Shown here one piece after another: positions 7,809-16,885 of a DNA stretch of 17,350 nt. The first letter of the stretch is position 1. Each line of letters opens with the position of its first letter. Origin of the DNA: Cladosporium sp. IMV 00045 (lineage: Eukaryota; Ascomycota; Dothideomycetes; Cladosporiales; Cladosporiaceae); NCBI GenBank assembly GCA_001931905.2, contig MSJI02000080.1:1-17350 (forward strand). The letters run 5' to 3'. The translations under genes were made by a program, and so were the position numbers. Under the pieces are notes generated by a model. The model had not been told where the DNA came from and ran no database searches. It worked only from the letters and a program-made list of their open reading frames with translations.

Positions 7809-8881
7809 ATGTTGTCCCACAGCGCCCCTGCTGTAGTAACAGGTGCGGTTTTTGGCGCCTCGCTCACAGCATCGGGTGTCTATCTTCCCTCGGTCATCAT
7901 CGATCAATTGCGTCTGGTGGACTTCCACATGGTCCACACCTTTGCAACAGCCGTGGGCTCAAGCTCGTAAGTGACAACTCAAACCGGCGCCACAAGAGCT
8001 GCCCTTGACCTTTCCATCGATGCGCTTACTTCAATCACTTTAGCATCATCATGCTCGCTTTCGACAAACTCTACATAATGAAGCGTCCTGTCCGGACGAA
8101 CTCGACCCTCAATCTTTGGTCGCCGTTTGATGCGAATATAATAGGCGGCAGCCTAGTTGGCATCGGGATGGCGCTGTCGGGTGCATGTCCAGGTACGGTT
8201 CTGGTGCAACTTACCCTAGGCATATCCTCTGCAAAGGCCACCGCTGCTGGTGCTTTGCTGGGCGCTGCAATACACATACAGGTGCAAGGGTGGCGCAGGT
8301 ATGCTCAGCCGAAGGGTCAAGACTCGATTCTTTGCAGAAGGACGATATCTGAGATGTCGCGTATCCCCGAAGTGGCCGTTTATTCGTTCCTCTGGATAGC
8401 GGTAGCAGTAATCCTGGGGTCCGCATCGGCTGGGACGAAACAGTCGTTAGTGATTCCAGCGCTCGGTGGCCTGTTGATTGGCTGCGCGCAAGCTATGTCT
8501 CTGTTGCTCACTCGCAGCCCCTTAGGTGTGTCGGCCGCCTATGAGCATCTCAGCCAACACGCTCTTAATGCATTGCGAGGGAAACCCAGAGCGCGACAAA
8601 ATTTACCATCGACATCTATCATCTTCTCGCTTGGTATCATGGCTGGAAGCTTTGCCTGGTCTGCGTGCAAACCCAACTTCGCAAAATTGGCCTTGGACTC
8701 GACCATCCCGACATGGCAGGCTTTCGTTGGGGGTATTGTCATGACTTTCGGCGCTAGGCTGGGAGGTGGCTGCACTTCTGGACATGGCCTGTCTGGCCTC
8801 AGTGCTATGTCAGCCTCCAGTCTGGTGACAGTGACTGCGATGTTTGGGGCTGGTATCTTGACCAGAATGGTTTTGAGATAG
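7809..8881 (+). CDS. YeeE/YedE family (sulf_transp/DUF395) membrane transporter, two exons
   Basis: Bacterial YeeE imports thiosulfate, and related proteins handle other reduced sulfur or selenium compounds. Exon 1 is 7809-7966 and exon 2 is 8044-8881. The 77-nt intron (7967-8043) has a perfect GTAAGT donor and a TTTAG acceptor, and the splice restores frame to give 331 residues. The protein is very hydrophobic, with many Gly/Ala-rich segments forming two related halves. The first half carries GMALSGAC101PGT and the second GARLGGGC296TSGHGLSG, the family's conserved cysteine loops. Exon 1 supplies FHMVHTFATAVGSSS, the usual membrane segment before the first loop, and ATG 7809 is the only reasonable start. 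Proximity to the persulfide dioxygenase suggests import of a reduced sulfur compound, or persulfide sulfur, that feeds its oxidation (inference). Location in the plasma or another membrane cannot be told. Confidence 0.88.
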
Positions 8882-9130
8882 GTATAGGAGAAGCGATAGA
8901 ATCTTGTTTCGATGAACTACATTGTGTTGCTAATCGAAAATCGTTCTCCCCGAGTAAATCCCATCGATCTACGACATGAGAGCATGTTGACGCCGCGAAG
9001 GCTGCTCTCATCTTCCCATCGACCCTACTTTGGTTGCGCAAAGTTAAAGCCTTTCCAATCGCAGAGTTTCACATTCTGCCACGCACTCGAACGCCCTAGC
9101 TATACCACGTTTCAAGAGGGCGTCGCTCAA
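8882..9130. other. convergent intergenic gap
   Basis: This is 249 bp between the 3' ends of the transporter (+) and the cysteine-rich protein frame (-). It presumably contains both transcript ends. No gene is seen. Confidence 0.4.
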
Positions 9131-9544
9131 TTACGACGTGCACTTGACCTTGGCTGACTTCCAGTCTTGATCGATGCATTCCGAAAATCCTCCGATGCCA
9201 AACAAAGGATAACGCTCGACATTCCCACCGCAATTTTTGTTCTCGTAGACATGCAGCTTGCAGTGGGAGAGGTCATCGCCCCCGGTCGTGTAGGTCAGAG
9301 AGTGGGCACCCGTCATGCGTGAGTCGATGTTCTTGCAGTTGCTCTCATACGGGTAGCCAGATGAGCCTTTGCTCGTTTCGTACCTCTCGTGGTAGTGCCA
9401 GTACGGCTGGTCGTGGTCGTTTTCGCAATTGCTACGATCGTGCTCGTAGACGTGCACGACCGGGCCTTTGCAATCTGCAGTGTTCCTTGTGGCGGCCAGA
9501 GAGCTGGTCGCAGTTGTAAGGACGATGAAGAGTATGTTGCGCTT
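9131..9544 (-). CDS. small cysteine-rich, probably secreted protein; start codon not found
   Basis: The frame from 9544 to TAA at 9131-9133 encodes about 137 residues. It opens with a leader-like segment, KRNILFIVLTTATSSLAA, then a mature part with seven Cys. The mature part contains an internal repeat: an N-terminal unit with C-K-x-P-V-V-H-V-Y-E...N-C and a second unit with C-K-L-H-V-Y-E-N-K-N-C-G-G. The family is not recognised; small, secreted and Cys-rich proteins of this kind are common among fungal effectors and antimicrobial proteins. No in-frame ATG exists downstream of the TAG at 9566-9568, and the position expected for the start reads AAG (9542-9544). Either an upstream micro-exon supplies the ATG (an acceptor-like CCCAG and a CTGAC branch motif lie just upstream), or the start has been lost and this is a young pseudogene. 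Confidence 0.55.
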   Translation of the reverse strand, partial: KRNILFIVLTTATSSLAATRNTADCKGPVVHVYEHDRSNCENDHDQPYWHYHERYETSKGSSGYPYESNCKNIDSRMTGAHSLTYTTGGDDLSHCKLHVYENKNCGGNVERYPLFGIGGFSECIDQDWKSAKVKCTS

Positions 9545-10047
9545 TTCCTGGGTGTCGTCAGCCGCCTATCACCGTATGAGGAAATCGTGAATACCCACTT
9601 CAAGCCGACGTTCTAGATTGTGACTTTCTGAAAAGTAGCTTGCTAGATCAGAATAGGGATGAATGTTCACAGTCCGAGTGACTAGACAGAAGGAAGAAAG
9701 GTTGAAATGGCTCCTAATGAGGTGCCATTTATACTCAAACGTCTCACATGATACCAGAATATGGTGGCATGATTGTTGTGTAGCTGAGTGCAACTTGCGA
9801 GATGCCAACACTTCGTTGTCACATCGCCAAGGATTGTTATTAAACAGAGTCAGCCCAAGCTGAACGAATGTGTCACATATTGCGGGAGACTAATGTTCAC
9901 CGGTCATGCTGACATTAGTATGTTGACAGGCCACTGGATAGCCCGTCGATCATGTCAGCCATCATTAGAAGAAAACAGTGCAACGACCGTTCAAGCCACC
10001 TGTATGTCTGGCTGAGGTTTTTGACCACTTCATCATCGAATCTCGCT
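9545..10047. other. intergenic, no gene seen
   Basis: Apart from a possible 5' exon for the cysteine-rich protein, nothing recognisable is visible. No minus-strand ATG gives a useful leader exon here; those near 9747 and 9724 run into a stop within a few codons. Confidence 0.4.
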
Positions 10048-10885
10048 TCATGTACAACACCATGTCTCGAGAGCTCTGAACAGATCGATTTTCAGGCTCT
10101 CCCATTCATTGGAGATCGAGTTCAATCTGATGTTCTCAGAGCCATCTTCTCGGTCTTTTTGCTGCTGAAGGCCCCGCAGCATCGCAGCAATCTCTGCATC
10201 AACCAGCATCTGCGGCAATGTTTGAAGTCCGATGTATATTCCATCCAAGATCAGTACAGTTGCATTCCGCAATTGAAGTCAGGTTGTCTGCGGCCGTCTT
10301 GCGTTGCGTATGTGCTGTTTGCTTGTCTCTTGCGAAATAATCAATCATGTCAAACAAATCGATTCCTTGATACACATCACACCACGGCGTCGAAAAGGGT
10401 CACAACTTCGTGCAGAGGTGAGGCTTGTCGCGGGATCAGCTGTAAACTGCCCATCAGTAGAGTAGAAGCGTAGGCATTCGAGGAAGATGCCATCGTCATT
10501 CGGTTGAAGTTGACGTGGTCCAGCTGGGTGTTACACATGAAGCTCATGCTTTGCGGGGAGACATGATCCTCAGGCCATGGCGCCACTGTGGAGGCTGTGT
10601 TGGCGGATGTTTACTGGCTCACCTGGCCTCTTGTACTTTAGAGACCAGGAGATGACGATGAGCTCAGCCGAAGCAACAACCGCATGTGCATGCTCTGTCG
10701 TTGCATTTCGTGACCATGTCACCAGTTATCATGATAGCCCTGGGTCTACTGAACGCGTGACAAGGAAGCTGACGCAGTGGTCCGGTTGGAGATTGAACAA
10801 GGTGGCCAGCTTGAGTATGTGAGGAACTACGGCACGAGTATGTTGGTCAATATCGCCGTAGATCCCTCTAGTGGCACAGAGCATG
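10048..10885 (-). pseudogene. possible decayed coding remnant, unidentified
   Basis: Several minus-strand pieces in different frames look protein-like but cannot be joined into one frame. One, near 10730-10885, reads YGDIDQHTRAVVPHILKLA. Another at 10377-10586 starts at an ATG. A third, at 10048-10272, contains MLVDAEIAAMLRGLQQQ and SNEWESLKIDLFRALETW. The last resembles the C-terminal helical part of AflR-type Zn2Cys6 regulators, but only loosely. Stops and frame changes separate the pieces. A plus-strand open frame (9952-10473) overlaps but is less protein-like. Treat as a weak call. Confidence 0.22.
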
Positions 10886-10942
10886 CCGGACTATCGAACG
10901 ACTATCGTCGGGTCAACGCCTCTCAGGAGCCCCTTCTCCCGT

Positions 10943-12899
10943 CTAGAAAAGCACCCCCTTAGTCTGATCACGATTGAGCTTGAAATCCCTCATAATAATC
11001 GCGCACACAATAGCAATAGCCATGATCGCAACACCGGCAATCAACATGTTCCGCTGCGCCACCGCATAAGAGACCTCGATTGCATACCTCGCCGCAGTTC
11101 CCTTCTCGTAAGACAGCTGCACCTGAAGGAGCTCATAGATATTGTCCAAATCCGTCAACGCATCGGCCGGAAGCCGCTTAGCCAGTTCTTGTGGGAAGGT
11201 ACTCTGACACACAGCCGAACTGATCGAGCCGCCGACCGCTGCTTCAATGTTTCCGAAGATGTTCAGAAACGCCAGTGCGCCAGCTGCGTTGTTGTGGTCA
11301 GAAGATGCTAGGACTGCGACTTGGATAACCCCGATAAGAGCGCCACCAGACAGTGCCATAAAGATTTGGCACATAACGAGATAACCTATTTCCTGATCCG
11401 GTTGACGGAAGTGAAGCATTAGGCCAATGCCAAGGATGTAGAGAGGTAGGATCCAGTAGAGCAACCAGTGATAGCGACAGGTTCTATGGATCATGTAGCC
11501 GATAACAAAGAGCCAGAGGCCTGACACTACGTCGAAGATGTTGGCCACATATCCTGCTGTCGCAATACTCACACCGCAGTTTACCTGTAGAAACGAGGTG
11601 AAGTAGGAGTTCCAGGAGAAGTACGAGACGTCGTAGCAAACGTCGAGGAGACATGCTGCGAGCAACGTGCGAGATGTCGCGGTGTTCCATGGCAAGAAGG
11701 GCACGCGGGCAAAATACCTCTCCAGAGCACAAAGGCGCCGAGAAGCGCGACGCCGATTACTAGCATGGCGATGAAGCCGGCGCTGCCCCAGTATCGCCAA
11801 GATTATCGTGGATGTTGAAGGGTAGCAGGAATACTACTAGGCCTGCTGTCAAGAGGAAGGTCCCGAAAACTTTCGAGGTGTTAGTACGAGATCGCCTAGG
11901 GCACAAAGATCGGGATTTCGTAAAACCCCGTGCAGACTTACGGTCAAAGTCGACTGCATAATGATCGAGGTTCTGCACGAATACCCTGCCACTAGGAGTC
12001 TTAGAAGGCGGCAAGAGCCCCTTCTTCTTAGCTTGCCTCTTCGCATGCAAGAGAACCCAAACCATGGGCGCAGCAAATACAGGCAAGATGACTGCGAAAG
12101 CACCATAAGTCCAACGCCAGTTCTTAGCGTAAAACTTTTCGGCAACATTCGGTCCGGCATATGCGACAATAACGTTCGGTGAGGAGGTAAAAGCGTAGGC
12201 CAAACCACGATTTCGTAGACTGGAAGTATCCAAAGTGATCACGTAGATCGCAAAAGTCATGCCTGCGTAGCCAATGCTGTAGAAAACCTAGTTGATGTCG
12301 GGGTCAGCACGCCTGGATCCTCCATCGCTCATATTCAGGGGAGCCTACAGTGGCAGCACAGTATGTCCCAATACTGTTACAAGAAGCAGTCATGATCAGG
12401 CCCATAGTCGTGAGCGCTACCATCAGAGTGAAGCCTACCCAACGATCAAATAGATTGAGAATCTTAGCAAGCGGCATGTAAGTGGCAGTGCTCATAACTG
12501 AAGAGATGACATGGATCAGCGGAAGCAGGGAGTGGGATTCGAAATCGCTGGTGATATACGGATCCAAGCTGCCGGAGATAGATTGCTGGAAATAATTGAT
12601 GAAGTACAAAAGGAACATCCTGTGGCGCTGTTAGCTGATCAAAGCTCAAGATCAAGGTAGAGTTAAATGTGGATGGCACTCACAAGGCATAGGCAAGCCC
12701 GAGAGATTGTCTCGTCCAAAGACATGGTAAGCGCTTCAGCCTGCTTGACGCCTTCCTGCATATCCTTCGCTGAAGCATCGTCGCTGGTGTTGTTATCGAC
12801 ATCCATATCGCGAGTTAGGGCCTCATGGTCGGCTGCTGTGTTGGGCAGTCGGGCATTCGATGCCAAATGATCTTGACCAGACGCGTGTACTTGGGACAT
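10943..12899 (-). pseudogene. MFS siderophore-iron transporter (Sit/Mir/Arn-like), four exons, three single-base frameshifts
   Basis: Siderophore transporters of this major-facilitator subgroup import ferric siderophores by proton symport. The ATG is at 12899. Exons are 12684-12899, 12349-12619, 11942-12287 and 10943-11869. The introns (64, 61 and 72 nt) have GTGAGT, GTAGGC and GTAAGT donors with AG acceptors. Family signatures are clear: EGVKQAEALT, FINYFQQSISGSLDPYIT, DTSSLRNRGLAYAFTSSPN, NWRWTYGAFAVILPV, FLLTAGLVVFLLPFN and YFSWNSYFTSFLQV. The length fits, about 586 codons after allowing for indels. Three places break the frame: an extra base in a T run (AAA on the plus strand, 12718-12720), a missing base near 11786-11795, and a missing base near 11717-11724. 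No other stop was found. Unless these are sequencing errors, the gene is a very young pseudogene. Confidence 0.8.
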
Positions 12900-13398
12900 C
12901 TTCAAGTTGACAGACGGCCTTCCTCTTCATGTGAAGAACTGTTGAAACAAGTGATGATGAGTGAGACACGGAACGTGGGATGGACGCGGACAGTCTGCCA
13001 TAACTTATGTGTCCTCGGCGCCTATGTGCCGCGGACAATGCTGGCAAAGTAGCCGCCTGTGGAACGATTGGATGCGAGGATGATGGAGTGGACAAGACAG
13101 GATTCACCGTGTTGTTAACGACCCTACAGAGAACTAGAAGGGGTGGAGCTTCTTGCGTCACCCATAGAACCTTTAAGGCACTCTACTAGACCGAGACGTA
13201 TGGCTCTTAAAAAGAGTACTTGAGACCCTATGGCTTTAGGATAAGTTCATTTGTGCGGGAAGTTCAGCTATAGAACAACGTTGGCATCAAAGCATGTGTG
13301 AAACATATTTTCTTTAAGTCGAGGCGTTCCTCGAGTAGCTGCTCCTACTTATTCACCTAACGGCAGGTTAGCTAGTACGAGGTAGCGAGACGCTGAGC
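12900..13398. other. intergenic region upstream of the siderophore transporter, no gene seen
   Basis: This is about 500 bp between the transporter start and the helicase-associated relic. Short overlapping open frames near 12823-13161 have no recognisable motif. The right part (from about 13190) becomes richer in TA steps and may already belong to the repeat-derived relic. Confidence 0.4.
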
Positions 13399-13974
13399 TT
13401 GAGGCATGTTAATACTGTTAGCGGCTACCATAGGAAAGTTTTCGTCGAAGGCGGCATGGTAAGCATAGTAACAACCTACCACAAAGGCTATAGCTCCACT
13501 TGTAACACAAAGATTATCTACCGCTGTTTACTAAAGGCGGTCGGGGAGATTCTGGTATACTACCTCTGGCTCATTCAACCATTTTGTAGAAAGCGAGAGA
13601 TGCTTACTTTGCGTAGAAGAGACCTTCCGTCCCATTCGTATAGGCGAAGCAAGGAAGCCTGGATCCTTAGGATAGCTCCAGACTCAGTCGCGTACTTTAG
13701 CACGAGACGAAGCAAGCATTCGGTATTGCAATGAATATCTGTATACCGACACCTAGCGGTTGCTATCTCTCGGAAGCATCTTAAATGCGGCGGCTTTAAA
13801 CGTAACTACGGCTTAGAGGAGTCTGGGGTGGATAGACAAGGCTCTCACACATCGTGGACAGTAGGTACAACATATGCTCGTGGGCTGGAGGAGGCTGCCG
13901 GGCACGTCGAAGCGAGAAAGTCAGAGTATCGCCGAGTTAGCCAAGAGTGGTATGACTTTTTGGGATTTCCCTAA
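13399..13974 (+). pseudogene. relic of a TLH/RecQ-helicase-associated repeat protein
   Basis: Frame 1 from 13399 contains VSIVTTYHKGYSS, TKIIYRCLLKAVGE and ILVYYLWLIQPFC. After TGA at 13732-13734 the same frame resumes with VYRHLAVAISRKHL, then HTSWTVGTTYARGLEEAAG and YRRVSQEWYDFLGFP, ending in TAA at 13972-13974. From memory of fungal proteins, this order (YHKGY...YLW..PF...YRHLAVAI..R...H......YAR......FLGF) is found beside RecQ-type helicase modules of large subtelomeric or repeat-associated proteins (TLH-like). The segment between (ETKQAFGIAMNI) is in another frame that carries TAG codons, so at least two indels and several stops are present. No helicase motifs are in the window. Family membership is inferred. 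Confidence 0.5.
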
Positions 13975-14181
13975 AGCTCTCTGCCTTCACGGAAGCGGCC
14001 GCTAGACGACATCACAAATAGAGCGGATAGAGTGTCGCAGAGGCGGAAATTAAGCGGTGAATTCACTACAAATCAGTCGAGATAACTGCAGTAAATAGCT
14101 TAAAGGTTTGAACATAATCGCTCCTGCATTTCATTTAATATCTGACTCTCGAGGCGTTGTTAGCTCCTTTACGACGACCTG
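13975..14181. other. AT-richer spacer, nothing recognised
   Basis: No coding signal is visible on either strand. This may be the decayed downstream part of the preceding relic. Confidence 0.3.
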
Positions 14182-14501
14182 ATGCTAGGCCTTAAGAGTC
14201 TCCGCCGAATGAGTCCTCGGTTCCTCAAAGATGGTATCAGCGTCGATACCATCCGTTGGAATTTCACCCAGCACAAAAATAACGCGACGACCCTTGTTGG
14301 CACGGAAGGCGCTTTAACGAAAGCAATCGAACGAACGGAACAGTTGTGTCGAGTCTTCCTCGTTGAGAACAGACAATCGCCCAATATCCACCCCGCACGA
14401 TTGTCGAGATTGGCCGTTTGAATGAGGATGATATCGTGGAAGTTGAAGGAACATCCTACAACCCTCGAGAAAGAAGTCAAAACAATACGTCGAATTCTTG
14501 A
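14182..14501 (+). pseudogene. possible RidA-like (YjgF/L-PSP) fragment with a frameshift
   Basis: The frame from the ATG at 14182 reads through AIERTEQLCRVFLVEN. A second frame then takes over with YPPRTIVEIGRLNEDD and IVEVEGTSYNP, ending in TGA at 14499-14501. The PPRTIVEI...L...DIVEVEG segment resembles the C-terminal strand pair of RidA/YjgF-type enamine/imine deaminases, where an Arg after Pro binds the substrate carboxylate. The N-terminal part is not convincing, and a frameshift of one or two bases between 14360 and 14400 is needed. If correct, it would be a remnant of an imine deaminase lying upstream of an FAD oxidoreductase relic on the same strand. Confidence 0.3.
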
Positions 14502-14919
14502 AAGGCGCCCACTTGGTGCACGGGGAAAAGCTGGAGTTGCCACGTGTTTCGGCCTGGAGGAAATAACAGAACAGATGTAGTGAAGAAAGTACAGATGGTT
14601 GTTTCTATGGATATATAACATCACTGCAAAGGAAGAGATAGGCTAAGTGAAGTCAGTTGATTGGTAGGAGGAAGATGGATAGAGATAGACCCTAAAGGCA
14701 CACAGCCTGATCCGTATGATAGAAGAGCGATAGAGCCGGCATCTAGGCAGTTGGAGGAGTGTTTGGTCATTCGCTCTCGTGAGTTGTTTTCGATCGACGG
14801 ATCGCACATGGTCGCTGTACACTTTTACATCCATGAAGTCTCGCAAAGCAAGCCAAATAAGGTCATGCTCATGAAAAAGCTGGTCATTCAAAGGTTTTTA
14901 TGAGGCGAATGCCTTTGGG
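14502..14919. other. intergenic or decayed sequence, no gene identified
   Basis: An open plus-strand frame (14661-14903, 80 codons) includes LEECLVIRSRELFSIDG and MVAVHFYIHEVSQ, which looks protein-like but is not recognised. It may be the upstream part of the relic that follows, in another frame. Confidence 0.3.
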
Positions 14920-15648
14920 ATGACGACGGACTTTTCAATGCGCATTCGCGACTTTCAAGAAGCCCGGGTTAAGCGTCATTCAGAATACGCCATTCCGAAG
15001 ATCTCGTACTACGTGGACGTGGACACATGTAGACTAGACGTTGCATTGTGCCGTGCTAATGCGTGCCTGGACAGACTATCCGCAAATGGGATGGAAGTGT
15101 GCCGTCCTTCAGAAGTGCAGAGCCTGGCGAGCTGGATGAGTACCAAAGCTCGGCAAAAACACACTCCAGAGCTGAAGTGCTTATGGTCAGCTCTTGTCTC
15201 GCCGGTATTGGCACAGCCTATCCCTGAAGAGACTCCAGATCCGCTATCCATGATACTCCAGGAGGCCTGTGGACTTTGCTCAAGAGCAAGTGGCAGGAAT
15301 GCGGTCACGTCAAGCCGGACGCATGTCCCAATGCACTCATGTATACCAAGCTGTAAGTCCCCAACTCTGCAGCAAAGGTGACTGCTTTTGAAGCTCGGCA
15401 TGACTGCGTTGTCAATGGCCTAGACGAACAGGATCCTTGGACCGCGAACTGCATCTGACGTGGGCATTCAACGTCTATTTGGACTCCAACTTGCCCGCTA
15501 GACTGGGCATTGCCCCTCAAAGCAGGCGTCGTCAATCTGCGAGGCGTCGCTTTTACGCCTTAAAAGGGCGCGCAAAGAGTATGCAGCACGCATCAAAACT
15601 TATGAGACCTGCCTAGCGATTGACCTCCCCAACTTTACAGATCTCTAG
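14920..15648 (+). pseudogene. unidentified protein relic in several frames
   Basis: The first frame (ATG 14920, with MRIRDFQEARVKRHSEYAIP and VCRPSEVQSLASWMSTKARQ) passes around 15265 to a second frame reading SKWQECGHVKPDACPNALMY. A TAA follows near 15350, then the same frame continues KVTAFEARHDCVVNGLDEQ and DPWTANC. A third frame reads LTWAFNVYLDSNLPARLG. A fourth gives LLRLKRARKEYAARIKTYE and ends at TAG 15646-15648. The order and protein-like quality suggest one former gene broken by at least three indels and one stop. I do not recognise the family. The Cys/His-containing middle (C-G-H...C) could bind metal, but that is a guess. Confidence 0.4.
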
Positions 15649-15802
15649 GGTGAAAGGAGCTCAGTGTTGTCTCTCGTACACGGCCGCCCACCTGTGGCCG
15701 TTGAAGATAGTCCACCAACTTCCGTTCAAGCTCCTATACGAGTGTCTCAACCTTTTCGCTAATAGGCCTGTCTGCTCTGTCTCATCAAGCTAAGATAAAA
15801 CA

Positions 15803-16123
15803 GGACTATGGACCGTGCAAACGCCCCGAAGTCCGATCAAGGTTGGCAAGATAATCTATGTAACTAATGGTCACACAGGTGAGGTCCTTCACGAGTACAG
15901 AAAATCAAAAATTCTAGTGCGTGGAATTCGCAATCATATCGAAAGTCGTTAAGGCCCTAACGCGGTGTACCTTGTCGATACGTATGGTAACCATTTTGAC
16001 TCCATAAACAACGATTATCCAATCACACGAGTGGATGGAGACATCGTTCTTGGTGGTTCAAGAGAAAGATCCTGGCACCCCTTGGACCGTCGATTTGTGA
16101 GGCAGGCATTAAAGCAAAATTGA
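15803..16123 (+). pseudogene. FAD-dependent oxidoreductase (DAO family) C-terminal relic
   Basis: One frame from 15803 reads LWTVQTPRSPIKVGKIIY, VTNGHTGEVLHEYR, VYLVDTYGNHFDSI and DYPITRVDGDIVLGGSRER, ending in TGA at 16121-16123. This follows the fungal DAO-type pattern: the strand ending in A/V-T-N-(G/A), the HEY(R/E) turn, then the (D/E)YLIPRPDGSIVVGGAR motif. These proteins oxidise amines or amino acids using FAD. One TAA at 15950-15952 interrupts the frame. The N-terminal GxGxxG dinucleotide site, which should lie upstream, is not visible, and downstream sequence no longer follows the family. The relic is therefore truncated at both ends. Confidence 0.6.
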
Positions 16124-16309
16124 CGTAGATAATCAAATGGTCAAGCATTCTCGATTTTTTGAGTTATTCGGCGTCATAATATCACAAGCCGAACACGACA
16201 AGCTATCGTTGTCCGTTCGAATTCTGACAAGTCGATCGTTATGACATCACAGGTAAGCGAGTGTCCTACACTACTTCACTGCTCTCCCCAGAGTCCGGCA
16301 AGCTTCACC

Positions 16310-16632
16310 TCATATAACTTTCTCCACGAATTCTTCCGCATTAGAATCAATCATCATAGGGCCGACGTATTTATTGCCCTGACTTCCCTTCGTGAGTCCA
16401 AGGATGGTCGGAACCGCAGTAACGTCGTACTTCTTTCTTCAATCCGTCGCTTTCGTCGATGTCAATTGTGGCAATCTGCACCGACGAGAAGGCAACCCTG
16501 ATGCTTCGAATGAGACCCGTTCATTTCTAGCAGAAAGCTCATGACTTCTCACCTGTCGAAAGCGCGAACCGTCTCAACGCACAGTGCACTCCAATCTGCA
16601 GAGAAGATCACAACAGTAGAGGTCTTGACCAT
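16310..16632 (-). pseudogene. thioredoxin-like relic with intron and frameshift
   Basis: Starting at ATG 16632, MVKTSTVVIFSADWSALC matches the thioredoxin strand leading to the W-C-G-P-C active site, but here it is W-S-A-L-C (16579-16593), so the first catalytic Cys is missing. In-frame residues upstream (ISQSEIDS) suggest the original start lay further left. A GTGAGA donor follows VETVRAFD, and an acceptor GTGCAG near 16476 leads to IATIDIDESDGLKK. The frame then shifts by one base in the AAGAAAGAAG run (about 16430-16440) to give YVVTAVPTILGLTKG, with the conserved cis-proline motif, and EEFVEKVI before TGA at 16310-16312. The intron phases do not match either, so the gene is broken at least twice. 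Confidence 0.6.
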
Positions 16633-16873
16633 GCTGTCGATCTCACTTTGGCTGATTCATAAATAAGCAACTGTTTTCTGTAATAATCTAAAAAGCGCCT
16701 GAAAAGAAAAGAACGTACCTCCTTTATTCTTTATTGTGAGAAACATAGAGGTGAAGAGCTGGAGAGCTTAGGTGGCGTTCGGATGTTCTCGACAGTGTGT
16801 CGATAAAATTAAGTGGAGGGTGAAGATTCATAACTAAAAACCAGATCTTCAGAGTCGGGGTTCCCTACTTATA
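16633..16873. other. spacer before the right-hand transposon
   Basis: AT-rich spacer with no recognised feature; TA at 16872-16873 abuts the transposon terminus and may be its target-site duplication. Confidence 0.4.
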
Positions 16874-16885
16874 ACGTCACGGTAG

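Noticed and set aside
9313..9603. 96-codon minus-strand frame over the cysteine-rich protein
   Set aside because: It is Ser/Thr/Arg low-complexity out-of-frame reading; the overlapping frame has a leader, Cys repeats and internal duplication.
9952..10473. 173-codon plus-strand open frame
   Set aside because: It has no recognisable motif, its composition is Ser/Cys-rich and irregular, and it lies antisense to more protein-like minus-strand segments.
14169..14624. 151-codon minus-strand open frame
   Set aside because: The plus strand here gives a more protein-like reading (PPRTIVEI...DIVEVEG); the minus translation has no motif and looks like a shadow.
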